A stretch of 64,000 bases of DNA, taken from the NCBI RefSeq assembly GCF_022009635.1, contig NZ_CP091716.1, positions 3,115,001 to 3,179,000 on the forward strand, in the 5' to 3' direction. The translations under genes and the position numbers were made by a program. A model generated the notes under the pieces. That model saw only the letters and a program-made list of their open reading frames with translations, made no database searches and was not told the DNA's origin. The DNA is from Variovorax paradoxus (GTDB taxonomy: Bacteria > Pseudomonadota > Gammaproteobacteria > Burkholderiales > Burkholderiaceae_C). Each line of letters opens with the position of its first letter. Position 1 is the first letter of the stretch. Shown here one piece after another: positions 10,106-19,279 of this stretch.

Positions 10106-11782
10106 ATGACCGACACCATCCAGCCCACCAAGCCTGTCCGCGGCTGCCCGTCCACCACGGGCAACGAGCGCCAACTGAACACCACAACGCTGATCCGGCA
10201 CGCTGCGCGCACCCACGGGGACCAGGAGATCGTCTACCGCACACCCGATGGCGGCTGGGATCGCTACACCTATGCCGATTGCTACGCGCGCGTCTGCCGC
10301 AGCGCCAATGCACTGCGCGCTCTCGGCGTCGAGCCGGGCGACCGGGTCGGCATCCTGGACTGGAACAGCCGACGCCACTTCGAGCTGTACTGGTCCATTC
10401 CCGGCCTGGGTGCTGTCATGTTGCAGATGAATCTGCGCCTGGGCCCAGAGGACCTGGGCTACGTGGTCGACCACAGCAAGGTGTCCTACGTTTGCGTAGA
10501 CGAGTCATTGCTACCCCTTGCCGAATCCGTCGCAGCGAATTCGCCCCAGATCAAGGGCTGGATTGTCATGACCGACAAGCCGCTGGACCAGATCAAGACC
10601 ACGCTGAAACCGCTGCTGCACTACGAAGACCTGCTGGCCGCCGCCGACACGAAGATCGACTGGCCCGAGATCGACGAAACCTCGGCCTACAGCGCCTGCT
10701 ACACCACCGGCACCACGGGCAAGCCCAAGGGCGTGTACTACTCGCACCGCGGCATCTACCTGCACTCCACGGCCATGGCCACCAATCTGGGCATGACGCT
10801 GGACGACTGCGTCATGCTCATCACGCCCATGTTCCACGGGCAATGCTGGGGCCTGCCGCAGGCCGCCACGCTGCTCGCCGACAAGATCGTGCTGCCGGGC
10901 CGCTACGTTGCCGAAGACACCAAGCCGCTGGTCGATGCCATGATCGCCGAGGGCGTGACCATCGCCAATGGCGCACCGGCCATCTTCCAGCCCATGCTGC
11001 AGTACATCGAGACGATGCCGGTCAAGCCGGACTTCAGCCGCATGCGCATGCTGTCTGGCGCCACGGAGCCGCCGCTGTCGATGATGATCGGTTTCTACGA
11101 CCTCACGGGTGCTGAGGTGGTGCACGCCTACGGCGCCACCGAAGCCACGACGCTGGTGACGATGAACCGCCTCAAGTCCACGCTCAAGAAGCGCTTGACC
11201 GAGGAAGAGAAGTGGAACCTCAAGCGCAAGCAGGGTCTGGTGCTGACCGGGGTGGATATTCGCATCCTCGATGCCGACGACAAGGACTTGCCGCACGACG
11301 GAAAGTCAGCGGGCGAGATTTGCCTGCGCGGCCCCTGGATAACGGCCAGATACCACGACATGCCTGATTCCGCAGACCGTTTCCTGGAAGGCGGATGGTG
11401 GCGCTCGGGCGATGTCGGCACGGTGGACGAGAACGGCTACCTCAAAGTCACCGACCGCATCAAGGACGTGATCAAGAGCGGTGGTGAATGGATTTCTTCC
11501 ATCGACATGGAAAACCTGCTCATGGGCCACCCGGCCGTGCGCGACGCCGCGGTGGTCGGCATTCCCCATGCGAAGTGGCAGGAACGGCCGCTGGCCCTGG
11601 TGGTGCTGAGGCCCGGCCAGCAGGCGACTCAGGAGCAATTGCAGGAACACCTGACCAGCGCCTTCGCCAAGTGGCAGTTGCCAGATCAGGTCCTGTTCGT
11701 CGAAGCCATCCCCAAGACCAGCGTCGGCAAGCTCGACAAGAAGCGCATCCGCGCCGAGCATGCGGGCCGCTACGCCGAGTGA
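10106..11782 (+). CDS. Medium/long-chain acyl-CoA ligase (AMP-forming)
   Basis: 558-residue ANL-superfamily enzyme. The P-loop-like [12 protein letters not shown] lies near 195-206, YGATEAT in the middle forms the AMP site, RSGDVG and the hinge [13 protein letters not shown] lie in the second half, and the C-terminal [10 protein letters not shown] carries the catalytic Lys. Overall it resembles AlkK-type fatty-acid ligases. It would activate the imported carboxylic acid to its CoA thioester at the cost of ATP, making it the entry step of the cluster. Third gene of the operon, 11 bases after the racemase. Confidence 0.93.
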   Translation: MTDTIQPTKPVRGCPSTTGNERQLNTTTLIRHAARTHGDQEIVYRTPDGGWDRYTYADCYARVCRSANALRALGVEPGDRVGILDWNSRRHFELYWSIPGLGAVMLQMNLRLGPEDLGYVVDHSKVSYVCVDESLLPLAESVAANSPQIKGWIVMTDKPLDQIKTTLKPLLHYEDLLAAADTKIDWPEIDETSAYSACYTTGTTGKPKGVYYSHRGIYLHSTAMATNLGMTLDDCVMLITPMFHGQCWGLPQAATLLADKIVLPGRYVAEDTKPLVDAMIAEGVTIANGAPAIFQPMLQYIETMPVKPDFSRMRMLSGATEPPLSMMIGFYDLTGAEVVHAYGATEATTLVTMNRLKSTLKKRLTEEEKWNLKRKQGLVLTGVDIRILDADDKDLPHDGKSAGEICLRGPWITARYHDMPDSADRFLEGGWWRSGDVGTVDENGYLKVTDRIKDVIKSGGEWISSIDMENLLMGHPAVRDAAVVGIPHAKWQERPLALVVLRPGQQATQEQLQEHLTSAFAKWQLPDQVLFVEAIPKTSVGKLDKKRIRAEHAGRYAE

Positions 11783-11810
11783 GCCAACCTTTTTGCACCA
11801 GGAGAAGAAC

Positions 11811-12992
11811 ATGAATGACCATGAACCCGTCATCGTCGGTGCGTTGCGCACCCCCGTGGGCAAGCGCGGCGGGCGCCTGCAGAAATGGCACCCCGTCGAT
11901 CTGCTGGGCGAGACGCTGCGCCAGCTGGTCGAGCGCTCCGGCATCAACCCCGCCGATCTGGACGATGTGATCGTCGGCTGCGTGCTGCAATGGGACCAAC
12001 AGCACGGCAACCTGGGCCGTCATGCCGTATTGGCGGCGGGGCTGCCCGAATCCGTCCCGGCGGTGACGGTTGACCGGCAATGCGGCTCCGGCCAGCAGGC
12101 GGTGAGCTTTGCCGTGCATGGCATCCAGGCGGGCGCTTACCAACTGGTCATCGGCGCCGGGGTGGAATCGATGTCGCAGGCCCCCATGCCGCCGTCATTC
12201 AAACCCGGCGCGCCGCTGGGCTCGCAATACAGCCCGCGCGAACTGGCGCGCTACCAGGACAACCCGCTGCTGGCGCAAGGCGCTTCGTCGGAGTTGATGA
12301 ACAAGCGCTTCGGCCTCACGCGCGAGGCCCTGGACGCTTTCGCCGTGCGCAGCCATCGGCGCGCCACCGAGGCTTTGCAGGCTGGCCGAGTCCAAGACCA
12401 ACTGGTGCGACTGAACGAAGACCCAGCCGACCCAGACAGCCCGCTCGTCACTGCCGACGAAGGCGTGCGTGCCGACCCGAACCCCGAGAAGATGGCCACG
12501 CTCAAGCCCGTGTTTGCCGCCGACGGTGCCACCACGGCCGCCAACTCGTCGCAGATCAGCGATGGCGCCGCCGCGCTGCTGATCGCCAGCCGCGCCTATG
12601 CCAAGCAGCATGGCCTGAAGCCGCGCGCGCGCTTCGTCAGCACCGCCGTGGCGGCAGCCGACCCGGTGATCCAGTTCACCGCTGTTCTCGATGCCACCCG
12701 CAAGGCGCTGACGGAATCGGGTCTGACCCCGGCCGACATTGACCTGTTTGAAGTCAACGAGGCCTTTGGCGGCGTGCCGCTGATGTTCCAGCAGGAATTC
12801 GGCATTCCGGACGATCGCCTCAACGTCAACGGCGGCTCGGTGGCCATCGGCCATCCGCTGGGTTCCACCGGCGCGCGCATGCTCACCGACCTGCTGTGCG
12901 AGCTGGAGCGGCGGGGCGGCCGCTATGGCCTGCAGACCATCTGCGAGGCTTCGGGCACGGCCAATACCACCATCATCGAGCGGCTTGGATGA
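11811..12992 (+). CDS. Thiolase (acetyl-CoA C-acyltransferase family)
   Basis: 393 residues. The nucleophilic Cys91 lies in DRQCGSGQQA, the His in VAIGHPLGSTGARM, and a second Cys in ICEASGTANTTI. That last motif departs from the usual CIGGGMG, which hints at an unusual acyl substrate. ATG 11,811 follows GGAG of the GGAGAAGAAC leader. It should cleave a 3-ketoacyl-CoA with CoA to release acetyl- or propionyl-CoA, the last β-oxidation step. Its stop overlaps an ATG of the hydratase region (ATGA at 12,989). Confidence 0.93.
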   Translation: MNDHEPVIVGALRTPVGKRGGRLQKWHPVDLLGETLRQLVERSGINPADLDDVIVGCVLQWDQQHGNLGRHAVLAAGLPESVPAVTVDRQCGSGQQAVSFAVHGIQAGAYQLVIGAGVESMSQAPMPPSFKPGAPLGSQYSPRELARYQDNPLLAQGASSELMNKRFGLTREALDAFAVRSHRRATEALQAGRVQDQLVRLNEDPADPDSPLVTADEGVRADPNPEKMATLKPVFAADGATTAANSSQISDGAAALLIASRAYAKQHGLKPRARFVSTAVAAADPVIQFTAVLDATRKALTESGLTPADIDLFEVNEAFGGVPLMFQQEFGIPDDRLNVNGGSVAIGHPLGSTGARMLTDLLCELERRGGRYGLQTICEASGTANTTIIERLG

Positions 12993-13003
12993 GCGGAGCC
13001 ACC

Positions 13004-13789
13004 ATGAGCGAAGCCAGCGAAGTGCTCGTCAGCCGCGATGGCGCCATCGCCACCTTGACCATCAACCGCCCGCGCGCGAAGAACAGCTTGAACCGCGCGG
13101 TATTCGATGGCCTGCGTGCGCAGCTTGTGCAACTGCGCGACGACGATACCGTGCGCGCGGTCATCATCACCGGCGCCGAGGGCGTGTTCTGCGCCGGGGC
13201 CGACATCACGGCCTTCGATGCGCTGCGCGCCGAGCCACTGCTGGGCGATCGTGCGGCAGCAGGCGGCCACTTTTGGTCGGAACTGGAGCGCTTCCCCAAG
13301 CCCGTCATCGCAGCGGTGGAAAAGCTCGCGCTGGGCGGCGGCACAGAATTAGCGCTGGCCTGCGACATCGCGATCGCTGGCGAGTCTGCCAATTTTGGTG
13401 TGCCGGAAGTCAAGCTGGGCGCCATTCCGGGTGCCGGGGGCACGCAGCGCCTGATCCACGCTATCGGTAAGTCCAAGGCCATGGCCCTGTTGCTGACCGG
13501 CGATTTCATCGACGCCCGCAAGGCTTGCGATGCAGGCATGGTCGCCGAAGTGACGGCTGATGGCCAGGCCCTGCCGACGGCGTTGGCGATGGCCAACCGG
13601 ATTGCAGCCAATTCGCCGCTGGCCGTGGCGCTGGCGAAAGATGCGGCACTGGCCAGCTTTGAGACTCCGCTCGCGCAAGGCCTGGAGCATGAGAAGCGTA
13701 ATTTCCTCGTCGCTTTGCGTTCGGCCGACAACCTGGAAGGGCAAGCGGCATTCCTGGGCAAGCGCACCCCCCACTTCACGGGCCAATAA
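13004..13789 (+). CDS. Enoyl-CoA hydratase/isomerase (crotonase family)
   Basis: 261 residues starting MSEASEVLVSRDGAIATLTI. An in-frame ATG at 12,989 overlaps the thiolase stop and could add five residues; I prefer 13,004 because GGAG lies 5 bases upstream. The oxyanion-hole segments VFCAGADITAF and ALGGGTELAL are intact, and both catalytic acids (Glu of GGGTELA and Glu of VPEVKLG) are present. It should hydrate a 2-enoyl-CoA to the 3-hydroxyacyl-CoA. Same operon as the ligase and thiolase. Confidence 0.92.
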   Translation: MSEASEVLVSRDGAIATLTINRPRAKNSLNRAVFDGLRAQLVQLRDDDTVRAVIITGAEGVFCAGADITAFDALRAEPLLGDRAAAGGHFWSELERFPKPVIAAVEKLALGGGTELALACDIAIAGESANFGVPEVKLGAIPGAGGTQRLIHAIGKSKAMALLLTGDFIDARKACDAGMVAEVTADGQALPTALAMANRIAANSPLAVALAKDAALASFETPLAQGLEHEKRNFLVALRSADNLEGQAAFLGKRTPHFTGQ

Positions 13790-13823
13790 CGCCTGTCTAT
13801 CTGTCATCCATCGAGGAAAAACC

Positions 13824-14606
13824 ATGCAACTGAACTCCGACATCTCGGCCATCATCACCGGGGGCGCTTCCGGCCTGGGAGCCGCCACGACCCGGCGTTT
13901 GGCCAGCCGTGGCGTCAAAGTCGCCATCTTCGACATGAACGAAACCGTCGGCCAGGCGTTGGCCAGCGAACTCGGCGGCGTTTACTGCAATGTGGACGTG
14001 ACATCTGAGGAGCAGGTGGACACCGCCTTCGCCAAGGCCCGTGCGGCCATCGGGCAGGAGCGCATTCTGGTCAACTGCGCCGGTACTGCCGATGCCGTCA
14101 AGACTGTCAGCCGCGACAAGAAAACCGGCGAAATCCGCCCATGCGCGGCAGATCGCTTCAATCGCATCATTCAGATCAACCTGGTGGGCACCTTCCGTTG
14201 CATCGCCAAGTCAGCCGCGGGTATGTTGACGCTCGCGCCGCTGACCGATGGCGAGCGCGGCGTCATCGTCAACACCGCTTCGGCCGCCGCGCAGGACGGC
14301 CAGGTCGGCCAGGCCAGCTATGCGGCCAGCAAGGCAGCCATCGTGGGCATGACCCTGCCAATCGCGCGCGACATGATGGACGAAGGGATCCGGATCAACA
14401 CCATCATGCCGGGGATCTTCGGTACACCGTTGCTGCTGGGTCTGCCGGACAACGTCAAACAGGCGCTGGCGGCCAGCGTGCCCTTCCCCAAGCGTTTAGG
14501 CGACCCCGATGAATTCGCGCAGGCCGTCGAGTTTCTCGTTACTTGCGGCTACATGAATGCCGAGTCCATTCGTGTGGATGGTGCCATTCGCATGGCGCCG
14601 CGCTGA
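13824..14606 (+). CDS. 3-hydroxyacyl-CoA dehydrogenase, HSD10-like short-chain dehydrogenase
   Basis: 260-residue SDR. GGASGLG forms the NAD site, NCAGTADA follows, Ser is in NTASAAAQ, and SYAASKAA supplies the YxxxK pair. The segments DGQVGQASY, LPIARDMMDEGIRIN and GIFGTPLL are typical of 17β-hydroxysteroid dehydrogenase type 10, the mitochondrial 2-methyl-3-hydroxyacyl-CoA dehydrogenase. That fits a pathway for branched acyl-CoAs alongside the racemase. ATG 13,824 follows GAGGAAAAACC. Confidence 0.92.
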   Translation: MQLNSDISAIITGGASGLGAATTRRLASRGVKVAIFDMNETVGQALASELGGVYCNVDVTSEEQVDTAFAKARAAIGQERILVNCAGTADAVKTVSRDKKTGEIRPCAADRFNRIIQINLVGTFRCIAKSAAGMLTLAPLTDGERGVIVNTASAAAQDGQVGQASYAASKAAIVGMTLPIARDMMDEGIRINTIMPGIFGTPLLLGLPDNVKQALAASVPFPKRLGDPDEFAQAVEFLVTCGYMNAESIRVDGAIRMAPR

Positions 14607-14639
14607 CGCTGAAATTTTGATCAATCAGGGAACGTCAGC

Positions 14640-15435
14640 ATGCCTGGAAATCCGGTAATTCTCGAAAAGAATGGTGCCGTCGCGACCATAACACTCAACT
14701 CGCCAAAAAAAATGAATGCGTTGAGCACGTCGGTCGTAAACGTGCTCGCTGGTGTCATTGCAGATGTCGAACGCGATGGCTCGATTCGAGCTTTGCTGCT
14801 GCGCGGCGAGGGCCGGATGTTCAGTTGCGGAGGCGACATCGAAGAAATGGTGGCCGCAGGCGATGCGTTGTCTACCTTGGTCGATGACGAACTGAGAGTG
14901 GCCGAAAGCATGATTCCTCAATTCGCCAGCCTGCCGTTCCCGGTAGTCTGCGCCGTACAAGGCGCGGTAGCCGGAGGCCGGAGGCGGTCTCGGGCTTGCC
15001 TTGGCCTCTGACTACCTGATTGCCGCAAGTGGGACGAAGTTTGTGGCGGCCCATACCGGCCTCGGATACGCGGGGGATTTCGGCATCAGCTGGCTACTTC
15101 CACGCGCAGTGGGTGGACGACGCGCACGAGACATGATCTTGACCAATCGCGTAGTCAGTTCGGACGAGGCCTTGGCCTGGGGATTGGTCGAGAAAGTGGT
15201 TCCTGGCGAGAGCCTGCTGGGCGAAGCGCGGCGTATGGCGGTGCAATTTTCGGTCGGACCAACGCAAGGTTATGCGGGCGCCAAGCGCCTGCAACTCGCT
15301 GCCTTCGAGAGTGATCTGGCGACCTCATTGAGGCTGGAGGCGGCCGAAATGAATCGAGCCTCGAAAACCACAGATTCGCTGGAAGCGGTTCACGCGTTCG
15401 TCGCAAAGCGAGTCCCGCAGTTTGCCGGACGCTGA
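14640..15435 (+). pseudogene. Enoyl-CoA hydratase/isomerase, frameshifted by a 7-bp tandem duplication
   Basis: The first frame (14,640 to about 14,980) encodes an intact crotonase N-terminus with FSCGGDIEEM and VCAVQGAVAGG. The second frame (about 14,985-15,435) continues with LASDYLIAASGTKFV through a normal C-terminus. Between them CCGGAGG occurs twice in tandem (14,971-14,984). Removing one copy restores a continuous reading frame of about 263 residues with the expected AGGGLGLALASD block. This is a recent mutation or a sequencing/assembly error. Last gene of the operon. Confidence 0.88.
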
Positions 15436-15482
15436 ACGGCTGTAGACGCATCCGGTCGGTAGGTGCTCAATCGCTGCTGGCG

Positions 15483-17465
15483 TCAGGTAACGGATAAACC
15501 CTGCTGCCGTCGGATTTGCCAGGATAGGGTGCCACCATGTACCTGCCCAGAAATCAGCATGCCGAGTCGTTGTTCGATGACCGGCGTCCATGGCACCAAG
15601 CTGAACCCCATACCATCATCGAGCATGGCAAAGCGGCCACTGGCGAGCATGAGGCTGCGCCGGTAGATGCCGGTCACGCGCTGGCCATCGGCCGCCAGAC
15701 GGTGTTCCAGCCCGGTTTCGGTGGCAATATCCTTGGCAGCCCGAATCACATCCCGATCGCGTAGTGTCGCCAATAGATTGCGCGCGAGGATTACGCGCTG
15801 CCCGCGCCGCTCTGCCAGCCCCTGTTCGGCCAGGAATTCGGCGCGCTGCTGCATCGCCTGGTTGACCTCGCTGCCAAAGCCCAGGTTGCCCAGGCCCGAG
15901 CCGCCGCCGATCAACTGCTGGTCGAGCCAGGTGGCTCCGATCACGCGGGCCTGCCGCTCGATGGGCAGGTGCGATTTCAGCTCCACCGCCACGCCGCCCA
16001 GGCGCTGCGCATCGTAGCGACGGCCCTGCTCGGGCAAGTCGTCCGGCACCTTCCATAGCCCCTCGGCCACCCGTTCCACGATACCGGCACGGCGCAAGGC
16101 TTCCAGCCGGCGGACGTGGGACGCGACCACTTCCTGCGGATCGCGGCCGGGCACGGCCTGACCCTGCGCGATGGCAAGGTGGTGGTCGGTGCGGTACAGG
16201 CCATCGCTCGCCAACGCGGCGATGTTCTTGTCGGCCGCGCGCACGTCAGCCGATCTCCTTGCCTCCACCACGGCGCCGGTCGGATAGTTCGCCAGCTCGT
16301 CGCGGGCGTTGAGCGCAACGTAGTGGGCCTTGCCGTCCACGCCGTCGATGACCAGATAGCCCCGGTCGTGCAGTTCGTCGGCCAGCCCCTTCGCGGCCAC
16401 GCGGCCGAGGATGGTTCGGCCATCGTCCCCAGGCTCGAACACCGCCAGTTCGCGTGGCTCGCCGCGCATGGCCCGCTGCATGGTGCGGATGATGTCGCCG
16501 CGCTCGCCCAGGGCGCGCAGGGTCTTTTCCGCATCGTTGTGGACGGTCCACGTGCCGGGCTGGGCCTCGTCGGCCAGGCCCAGGCGCTGCAAACGCTGCA
16601 ACCTGCCGATCAGCAGCAGACGCTGGCGTTGCAGTCGGGGTTCGTTGAGCCGTTCGACATGCACCATGCCATCGTCGCCGGCCTCGCGCTTCAAGGTGCG
16701 ATCCAGGCTCGTCCACCGCTCCTGATCCACCTCGCGCCGCAAGGTCTGCTGGATCTCCAGCTCGGTGCGCGGCCCCAGCCATTCGGTCGCCAGTTCGGCG
16801 GCGCGATGGCGGAACCCATCGGCGATGTAGTCGCCCGCGATGATGAGGTCTTTGCCGGTGTCGTCGCGCCCGCGCACGACGATGTGCGTGTGCGGGTTGT
16901 CGGTGTTCCAGTGATTGACGGCCACCCAATCGAGGCCCGTGCCAAGGTCGGCCTCCATGCGACCCATGAGGTGCCGGGTATAGGTGCGCAGGTCTTCCAG
17001 CTCCGCGCCATCTTCGGGCGAAAGGATAAAGCGGAAGTGATGCCGGTCGTCGGCGCAGCGTTCCTTGAACGCATCGAGGTCGGCGGCATCGGTCTGCGGC
17101 CCGTAGGCTTGGCCCGACTCGCCATCGCGGCCCACACCATCGCGCTCGATATAGCGCAGGTGCTTGGCAAGCGACTGCGGGCTGGCTCGGTGCTGATTGA
17201 GCAGCAGCGTCTTGATGGTCACACGCCGCGACATGGACGTGAGCTTCGCCCCCGCGAAGCGCGCCGCCGTGTGGCCGCGTCCCAAGCGTGAGCCGGGCCG
17301 CTGGCCGGAGCCGGCACTCTTGCTACTGCCACCAGGACGGCGCACCGAGGACTTACCGCCGCTGGCCTTGCCCGCCTGCTTGAGTACCTTGGAGACGAAG
17401 CTCTGGCCCCGGTTCTTCGGGGCGCTGGGACGGATGCGGAAATCGTCGTCGCGGCGGTCGGTCAT
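15483..17465 (-). CDS. rlx: Conjugative relaxase, DUF3363 / VirD2-like
   Basis: 660 residues from MTDRRDDDFRIRPSAP; the start follows AAGGAG and overlaps the preceding gene's stop. The relaxase domain spans about residues 75-230. WNTDNPHTHIVVRG gives the metal-binding histidines His192 and His194, with His185 upstream. Tyr105 in KHLRYIERDG is a candidate for the strand-cleaving tyrosine. The C-terminal DUF3363 part ends in SWQIRRQQGLSV, near the usual family end. It nicks oriT of the element for transfer. Only 47 bases separate its stop from the convergent hydratase pseudogene, where traR/traG would normally follow. Confidence 0.92.
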   Translation of the reverse strand: MTDRRDDDFRIRPSAPKNRGQSFVSKVLKQAGKASGGKSSVRRPGGSSKSAGSGQRPGSRLGRGHTAARFAGAKLTSMSRRVTIKTLLLNQHRASPQSLAKHLRYIERDGVGRDGESGQAYGPQTDAADLDAFKERCADDRHHFRFILSPEDGAELEDLRTYTRHLMGRMEADLGTGLDWVAVNHWNTDNPHTHIVVRGRDDTGKDLIIAGDYIADGFRHRAAELATEWLGPRTELEIQQTLRREVDQERWTSLDRTLKREAGDDGMVHVERLNEPRLQRQRLLLIGRLQRLQRLGLADEAQPGTWTVHNDAEKTLRALGERGDIIRTMQRAMRGEPRELAVFEPGDDGRTILGRVAAKGLADELHDRGYLVIDGVDGKAHYVALNARDELANYPTGAVVEARRSADVRAADKNIAALASDGLYRTDHHLAIAQGQAVPGRDPQEVVASHVRRLEALRRAGIVERVAEGLWKVPDDLPEQGRRYDAQRLGGVAVELKSHLPIERQARVIGATWLDQQLIGGGSGLGNLGFGSEVNQAMQQRAEFLAEQGLAERRGQRVILARNLLATLRDRDVIRAAKDIATETGLEHRLAADGQRVTGIYRRSLMLASGRFAMLDDGMGFSLVPWTPVIEQRLGMLISGQVHGGTLSWQIRRQQGLSVT

Positions 17466-17905
17466 GGCTGTGCTCCTTGCAAGTTCTGGCGTGTCCGGGC
17501 GTGCGAAGCACGCGGACATGCCCGCATCGGCGCGGGCTTCGCGCCCCACGCGGCACGGTGGCGAAGCCGCTGCGTGTCGCGCCACCCCCATGTGCAGACT
17601 GGCTTTGCGGGCCGACAGGTGCCGCACCCTTTTGTCTTGCCTTCCGCATTTGCCTCTCGCATCCGCTCCCGGCAACTGCGGCCCGGTGGCAAGGCTGCAC
17701 CAGCAGCCAGCGCACCGGCGAACACGGCGATGGCCGCAGGCCAGCCGTGTTCGAGGCAAGACGCCTGCACGTGGGACGGCTGCGCCGGAGGCAGCGCGAA
17801 GTGCCGCGCGGATGCGCTCGCACTGCACGCACGACGACACCGCGACAGCAGCCCGAACGACACGCCCAATAGCACGACGATGCGCAGCGAATCGGCGGCC
17901 GTCAT
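17462..17905 (-). CDS. Conserved element protein between TraF and relaxase, function unknown
   Basis: 147 residues from MTAADSLRIVVLLGVSFGLL. It overlaps the TraF stop and the relaxase start by 4 bases each (ATGA at both ends), strong evidence for a real, translationally coupled gene. An N-terminal hydrophobic segment (residues 8-20) and a second one (about 53-72, AAIAVFAGALAAGAAL) suggest membrane association. Cysteines recur in the C-terminal half. I recognise no domain. Confidence 0.6.
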   Translation of the reverse strand: MTAADSLRIVVLLGVSFGLLSRCRRACSASASARHFALPPAQPSHVQASCLEHGWPAAIAVFAGALAAGAALPPGRSCRERMREANAEGKTKGCGTCRPAKPVCTWGWRDTQRLRHRAAWGAKPAPMRACPRASHARTRQNLQGAQP

Positions 17906-18489
17906 GGGCGCGACTCCAACCAGACCGGACGCGCAACGCCGATCACGGCGGCTGCGCTGACCGGCCCGAAATACCGGCTGTCGAACGACGCCGGATTGGT
18001 GACACTGAGCAGGAACAGCTCGCCAGGCCGAAGGCGGTGGCACTGCTGCCAGGATGGCAGCGGCCGGCCCCAGCGATCGGCAGACAGCACGGCGGCCGAA
18101 GGCACGCCGTCGATAAGGACTCTGCCGTCGGCGATACACACCTCCTGCGGCGCCACCGCGCCCACGCGCTTGAGCAACGGGATGCGCGTCGGCAGGTAGC
18201 CGCGCTGCGCAGCGAGCGCGGCAGCCTCGGCAGGCAGCGGCACCAGCACGATGCTGCCCACGGACAAAGGATGTGGCGGCGAGCTGGTGCGATGGTCGAG
18301 CGGATCGACGCGATACCAACCGACCGCCACGCTGTCGGACGGGTTGTAGGTCAGGCGCGGCAGTGGATGCACGAAGGACGCCCAGGCCAGCGCAGCGAGG
18401 CCGCAGACGGACAGGCCCGCCAGCACGATGCGAGCGCGCAGGCGCGAGCGAGGATGCGTGACAGCAGTGGAAACAGAAATCGTGGTCAT
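17902..18489 (-). CDS. traF: Conjugative transfer signal peptidase TraF (S26 family)
   Basis: 195 residues with one N-terminal membrane helix (about 20-40). YNPSDSVAVGWYR places the catalytic Ser53 and LLKRVGAV the general-base Lys107, the Ser-Lys dyad of S26 peptidases. TraF-type peptidases process and can cyclise the conjugative pilin (TrbC). Start and stop both overlap neighbours by ATGA. The pilin and mating-pair genes are not in this window. Confidence 0.9.
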   Translation of the reverse strand: MTTISVSTAVTHPRSRLRARIVLAGLSVCGLAALAWASFVHPLPRLTYNPSDSVAVGWYRVDPLDHRTSSPPHPLSVGSIVLVPLPAEAAALAAQRGYLPTRIPLLKRVGAVAPQEVCIADGRVLIDGVPSAAVLSADRWGRPLPSWQQCHRLRPGELFLLSVTNPASFDSRYFGPVSAAAVIGVARPVWLESRP

Positions 18490-19019
18490 GACAGCGCTCT
18501 CCCGGCCAGCCAGGCGGCGTGCCGCTCGGCGCTGTATTCGGGCAACTGCAGGCGCGCCGCGAGCCGGTTGCCCAGCGTGCGCCAGTACGCGGGCGAAGCG
18601 CCAGCAGGCACGATGCCCAGCGCCTCGATGGCGTCGATGCGTGCCAGCACCGCACGCACCGACTGCTCACCCTCGGCGTGCAGCAACAGGCGCGCGCCTG
18701 GCTGCACGCCGGGGATGCGCTGCGCGCCATCCATCGACATGCACGCCTGCATCACCATGAGCTGCCAGCGGATCGTGCCGTAGTCGTTGGCCTGCCAACG
18801 GATGCGGCAGAGAACCGCATTCGGAGTGAACACCGCGCAGCGGCGCCAGCGATCCAACCGGATGATGTGAGCAGGATCACCGAAGCGCAGGTAGAGGTCG
18901 AAGCGTTGGTCGATGTATGCGAGCGCAACGCGCGTCAGCGGCACGCCGTCGGCCACGCCGACAGGCGGGATGGACGGCGGTGCCGATGCAGTCGAAGTCG
19001 TTGAGGCGGACGTGTTCAT
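18486..19019 (-). CDS. DUF2840 domain-containing element protein
   Basis: 177 residues matching the DUF2840 family that always precedes traF in Tn4371-type elements. A proline/serine-rich N-terminal 25 residues are followed by a compact domain with DPAHIIRLDRWRRCAVF and FTPNAVLCRIRWQANDYGT. Function is not known. It overlaps both neighbours by 4 bases. Confidence 0.85.
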   Translation of the reverse strand: MNTSASTTSTASAPPSIPPVGVADGVPLTRVALAYIDQRFDLYLRFGDPAHIIRLDRWRRCAVFTPNAVLCRIRWQANDYGTIRWQLMVMQACMSMDGAQRIPGVQPGARLLLHAEGEQSVRAVLARIDAIEALGIVPAGASPAYWRTLGNRLAARLQLPEYSAERHAAWLAGRALS

Positions 19020-19279
19020 GAGGACTTCTCCGGGAATTCGCGCTCCAGCAGCGCGCGCAGCAGATCGGCCACCGTCACGCCTAGCGTGAAGGCCGATACC
19101 TTGATGCGCGCCCGCATGGCGGGCGTGATGTCGAGGGTCAGGCGAGCTGTGTAGAGGTCGCCTTTCTGGAGGTCATCGGCGCTGCCCTGGCGAATCCACG
19201 CCTCAGCGTGCGGATTCGCGGGCGGACGCGCGCCGATACCGACGCGCTTTGCCGTGCGCTTGCTGGCGGGACTGCTCAT
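19016..19279 (-). CDS. Small ribbon-helix-helix-like protein next to ParA
   Basis: 87 residues from MSSPASKRTAKRVG; start and stop overlap parA and the DUF2840 gene by ATGA. The C-terminal half, YTARLTLDITPAMRARIKVS followed by AFTLGVTVADLLRALLEREF, has the strand-helix-helix pattern of ribbon-helix-helix DNA-binding proteins. It is therefore a likely centromere-binding partner or autoregulator for ParA. Family name is inferred from pattern and position. Confidence 0.75.
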   Translation of the reverse strand: MSSPASKRTAKRVGIGARPPANPHAEAWIRQGSADDLQKGDLYTARLTLDITPAMRARIKVSAFTLGVTVADLLRALLEREFPEKSS

